A DNA stretch of 32,977 nt from Acholeplasmataceae bacterium. GTDB lineage: Bacteria > Bacillota > Negativicutes > Acidaminococcales > Acidaminococcaceae. Shown piece after piece: positions 30,540-32,977 of this stretch. A program made the translations under genes and the position numbers. Under the pieces are notes generated by a model that saw only the letters and a list, made by a program, of their open reading frames with translations, did not search any database and had not been told where the DNA came from. How positions within the stretch are numbered: the first letter of the stretch is position 1; every line of letters begins with the position of its first letter. The stretch is from NCBI GenBank assembly GCA_012517145.1, contig JAAYVM010000181.1, positions 1-32,977 on the forward strand, in the 5' to 3' direction.

Positions 30540-31787
30540 TCAAGCCCTGTCGGGGTTACTTACAACGGAATCTTCATCATAAACACTGTCATTAATAGCA
30601 TTTTCACTTCTGGCAATACAAAGAGATGTAATAACATCGCCGGTTACATTCAGCGTAGTATGCCCCATATCAATGATACGATAAATTCCGGCAATCATAC
30701 CAACTATTTCCATCGGCAGGCCCATAGTAGTCAGCAGCATGATAGTCATGACAATCCCACCACCTGGAATGCCTGGCGAACCAATGGAAATGATCGTTGC
30801 TAAGATGATAATCAACACCTGCTGCGACAAATCCATCGCTACTCCATATATTTGCGAAACAAACATGACTGCAGCAGCATAATAAACAACAGCGCCGTTC
30901 ATGTTCATTGTGGCACCGAGCGGCAGAATGAATTCTGCAAGTTCATCGGAAACACCATATTTTTTCTTGGTAACGGAAATAGTAACTGGCAAAGTCCCGG
31001 AACTACTGGTCGTACTGGCTGTAACCATCCAGATCTGCAATACCTTTTTAAAGAAATAACCAAGCGGAATTTTTGCTATGAATTTTACCATAGGAACATA
31101 TAACAATAAAATTACTGCTGTCAGACCTAAGTAGTCAGTGAGAATGAATTTTCCCAGAGGCCCGAAAATTTTCAATCCGTATTCACCAATAGAACACGCC
31201 ATTAAAGCAGCAACACCGATAGGAGAAAAGTTCATGACTATTGCCGTCATTTTATACATTGCTTCTGTGCCAATATTAAATAACTCAATAGCTTTCTTGC
31301 CTTTTTCACCAAGCAATGTCAAGGATATTCCCAAGAATAACGAGAATACAATTATTTGCATGAGATTACCATCAACTAAAGCTTTTATTGGGTTAGAGGG
31401 GAACATGTCAAGCAATGTCTTTGCCAGAGTAGGCATTTCCTTCGCCTGGTACTTACTATTTGCTTGTATCATGTTGAGTTCGACGCCTGAACCAGGTTGT
31501 ACTAATTGAGCAATCACGAGACCAATGATGCCAGCTAGCATCGTTGCCACTACAAAATAAATTAAAGTTTTACTGCCAATTCGTTTTAATTTACTTATAT
31601 CGCCGATACTGGCAACACCGCTAGTGATAGAACAGAAAACCAAGGGAACAACAATCATCTTTATCAAAGTCAGAAAAATATCTCCCAGCGGCTTGAGTAC
31701 AGTTACCTTTTCACCAAATACAAGCCCAAGGATTATGCCCAAAGCAAAACCAATAAAAATTTTTGAGGTTAATCCAAGTTTATTCAT
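30540..31787 (-). CDS. DAACS-family symporter with atypical binding site
   Basis: A 415-residue secondary transporter of the Glt/DctA fold. The fold marks are present: TTSSSGTLPVT (HP1), FILPLGATMNMNGA (TM7), GSPGIPGGGIVMT (HP2) and GIYRIIDMGHTTLNVTGD (TM8). Against GltPh, aligned by eye, D390 is Tyr, R397 is His, T314 is Ala, D312 is Asn, and the TM3 pattern Y89/T92 reads Phe/Ala, while D394, T398, N401 and D405 stay. R397 holds the side-chain carboxylate of aspartate, so the substrate is probably not an acidic amino acid; the third Na+ site also seems lost (both inference). GGAGGGG precedes the ATG, 17 bp after the PLP enzyme gene, which suggests uptake of that enzyme's substrate. Confidence 0.9.
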   Translation of the reverse strand: MNKLGLTSKIFIGFALGIILGLVFGEKVTVLKPLGDIFLTLIKMIVVPLVFCSITSGVASIGDISKLKRIGSKTLIYFVVATMLAGIIGLVIAQLVQPGSGVELNMIQANSKYQAKEMPTLAKTLLDMFPSNPIKALVDGNLMQIIVFSLFLGISLTLLGEKGKKAIELFNIGTEAMYKMTAIVMNFSPIGVAALMACSIGEYGLKIFGPLGKFILTDYLGLTAVILLLYVPMVKFIAKIPLGYFFKKVLQIWMVTASTTSSSGTLPVTISVTKKKYGVSDELAEFILPLGATMNMNGAVVYYAAAVMFVSQIYGVAMDLSQQVLIIILATIISIGSPGIPGGGIVMTIMLLTTMGLPMEIVGMIAGIYRIIDMGHTTLNVTGDVITSLCIARSENAINDSVYDEDSVVSNPDRA

Positions 31788-31804
31788 TTTTCCCCTCCAT
31801 CAAA

Positions 31805-32977
31805 TTACAGAGCAGCAATCTCTGCAGTAATTCTTAAAAATTCGTCAATCTCTTCGCAAGTATGGCAATGTAATGGTGATACACGAATTGCCCCCTGGAA
31901 ATTTAGTGCTTCTACAATGCGTTTGGAATAGATGCTGGTATTTACTCTCTCATAAACAGTTATGCCTCTTTTTTGGTATTCCTTTACGCATTCGGTCAGG
32001 TCCTTGCCATTAATATCAATAGCAATAATAAAGTCTTTACGTTCCAAGTCGTTATTATCAAGAAATAATGTTACGCCGTCAATTTTTCTCAATCCCTCAA
32101 TAGTATAATTCATGAGCGCTCTTTCCTGCAAAGCAATCCTCTTCATGCCTTCGCTGAATAACTCCCGGCGGTCACTTGCCTTAACGAAATGTCCACCTAT
32201 CCAGCATACGTAATCAACAACAGCAGAAATCGAAGCAAATAATGAAGGTGTCGGCGTTCCTAATTCCCAAACTTCATCTCCTTTTCCTAATAATTTGTGG
32301 TGAGGCAGCTTGCACATACGGTCTGAGACATAAGCTACGCCAATGCCACGGCTTGCCATAAACTTGTACGGTGCAAAGTTGACAAAATCCAGCTTCAATT
32401 TATCCACGTCCATCAGACCATGTGGCACATGTTGTACAGCATCACTAATGATATATACATCAGGGTTCTTTTCTCTGACCAGTTTCACAATGTTTTCCAG
32501 ATCCATAATATTACCGGAAATATTGGAAGAAGCCATAATGCTGACTACAATTGTATTTTCATCAACCAATGCGGCAACTTTTTCCGGTTCTACGAAACCA
32601 GTGAGTGGATTAGCTTCTGCTACTCGAAATTCTCTATTATTCTTTTGACAGTAAAATTTCAAAGCGTCATAGGCTGAAGGATGTTCGACATTACTGGTAA
32701 CTGCGTTAGTTCCTTCAACATTTTCCAAGATTGTAGAAATACCTTGAAAAATTGTTTGTGATGCAGTCATTTCGGTCATTAAGGCACCATCTTTGGCACC
32801 TAAAATAACTTTTAAAATGTCATTGGTTCCTTTTTGAATTACTTCATTAAGCAAATCAGCTCTTTCATGGTAACGTTCCGGACAATCAGGGATAAGATCC
32901 AATTCAGTTTTTGCGTCTATTGCAGCCTGCAGGCGCAAGGAGCCACCTGAATTGTCAAAAAATAAACGTTTCCCCAA
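31805..32977 (-). CDS. Class V aminotransferase-fold PLP enzyme (5' partial)
   Basis: The 390 residues visible run to the window edge without a proven start: the first codon seen is TTG and the frame is open, so the N-terminus may lie outside. The fold is fold-type I, class V (NifS/isopenicillin-epimerase group): FFDNSGGSLR near the start, TSNVEHPSAYDALKFY, SIMASSNISGNIMDLE, SDAVQHVPHG, then NFAPYKFMASRGIGVAYVS, where the Lys fits the PLP aldimine, and IRVSPLHCHTCEEIDEFL at the end. Relatives include cysteine/selenocysteine lyases, kynureninase-like enzymes and epimerases; the reaction cannot be fixed here. The symporter gene follows after 17 bp in the same unit. Confidence 0.85.
   Translation of the reverse strand: MGKRLFFDNSGGSLRLQAAIDAKTELDLIPDCPERYHERADLLNEVIQKGTNDILKVILGAKDGALMTEMTASQTIFQGISTILENVEGTNAVTSNVEHPSAYDALKFYCQKNNREFRVAEANPLTGFVEPEKVAALVDENTIVVSIMASSNISGNIMDLENIVKLVREKNPDVYIISDAVQHVPHGLMDVDKLKLDFVNFAPYKFMASRGIGVAYVSDRMCKLPHHKLLGKGDEVWELGTPTPSLFASISAVVDYVCWIGGHFVKASDRRELFSEGMKRIALQERALMNYTIEGLRKIDGVTLFLDNNDLERKDFIIAIDINGKDLTECVKEYQKRGITVYERVNTSIYSKRIVEALNFQGAIRVSPLHCHTCEEIDEFLRITAEIAAL

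Noticed and set aside
1-32977. CRISPR arrays, insertion sequences, phage genes, tRNA or rRNA genes
   Set aside because: No regularly spaced direct repeats, transposase-like ORFs, terminal inverted repeats, or tRNA or rRNA signatures were seen on either strand.

Overview
The window looks like a diderm Firmicute of the class Negativicutes (relatives of Phascolarctobacterium, Selenomonas or Veillonella). This is an inference. It rests on an outer-membrane porin with an N-terminal SLH domain (OmpM type), a TonB-dependent receptor and several signal peptides, together with Firmicutes-style AGGAGG ribosome sites and sigma-A promoters. I see no tRNA, rRNA, CRISPR array, IS element or phage gene.

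Layout. (1) 1-927: a TetR regulator with a leftward promoter at the window edge, closed by a strong bidirectional terminator. (2) 12283 down to 927, minus strand: one long aromatic operon, read as promoter, aromatic-rich leader peptide, intrinsic terminator (attenuator), two DAHP synthases, tyrA, aroB, aroA, nhaA, aroC, pheA, aroE, aroK, aroQ. It covers all seven shikimate steps plus the Tyr and Phe branches, and a Na+/H+ antiporter gene sits in the middle. No trp gene and no aromatic aminotransferase is present. (3) 12426-14134: a TauE/SafE permease divergent from an Mrp-type Fe-S carrier. (4) 14130-14480, minus: a probable free-standing structured RNA of about 315 nt with its own promoter and terminator, which I cannot assign to a known family. 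(5) 14540-17859: an orphan gene, a secreted SGNH esterase and a dicarboxylate/amino-acid symporter. (6) 18126-20252: an RNA-repair pair (RtcB ligase and 2',3'-cyclic phosphodiesterase) behind a DUF503 gene. (7) 20357-25350: a vitamin-B12 regulon made of promoter, cobalamin riboswitch, terminator and btuB-like receptor, then a second cobalamin riboswitch with terminator, an exported cobaltochelatase CbiK and an SLH porin. (8) 25476-30254: two clusters of envelope and orphan genes. One holds a WG-repeat protein and a small exported protein. The other is a tight six-gene run headed by an exported SUMF1/FGE-like protein. (9) 30455-32977: a second symporter with altered substrate- and Na+-site residues, directly downstream of a class V PLP enzyme cut by the window edge.

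The most notable signals are the leader peptide with 10 aromatic codons within 20 residues in front of an intrinsic terminator, the unassigned structured RNA at 14130-14445, the porin that appears to lie under B12-riboswitch control, and the symporter with a remodelled binding site. All calls come from reading the sequence and from knowledge of the families. No database search or folding program was run.
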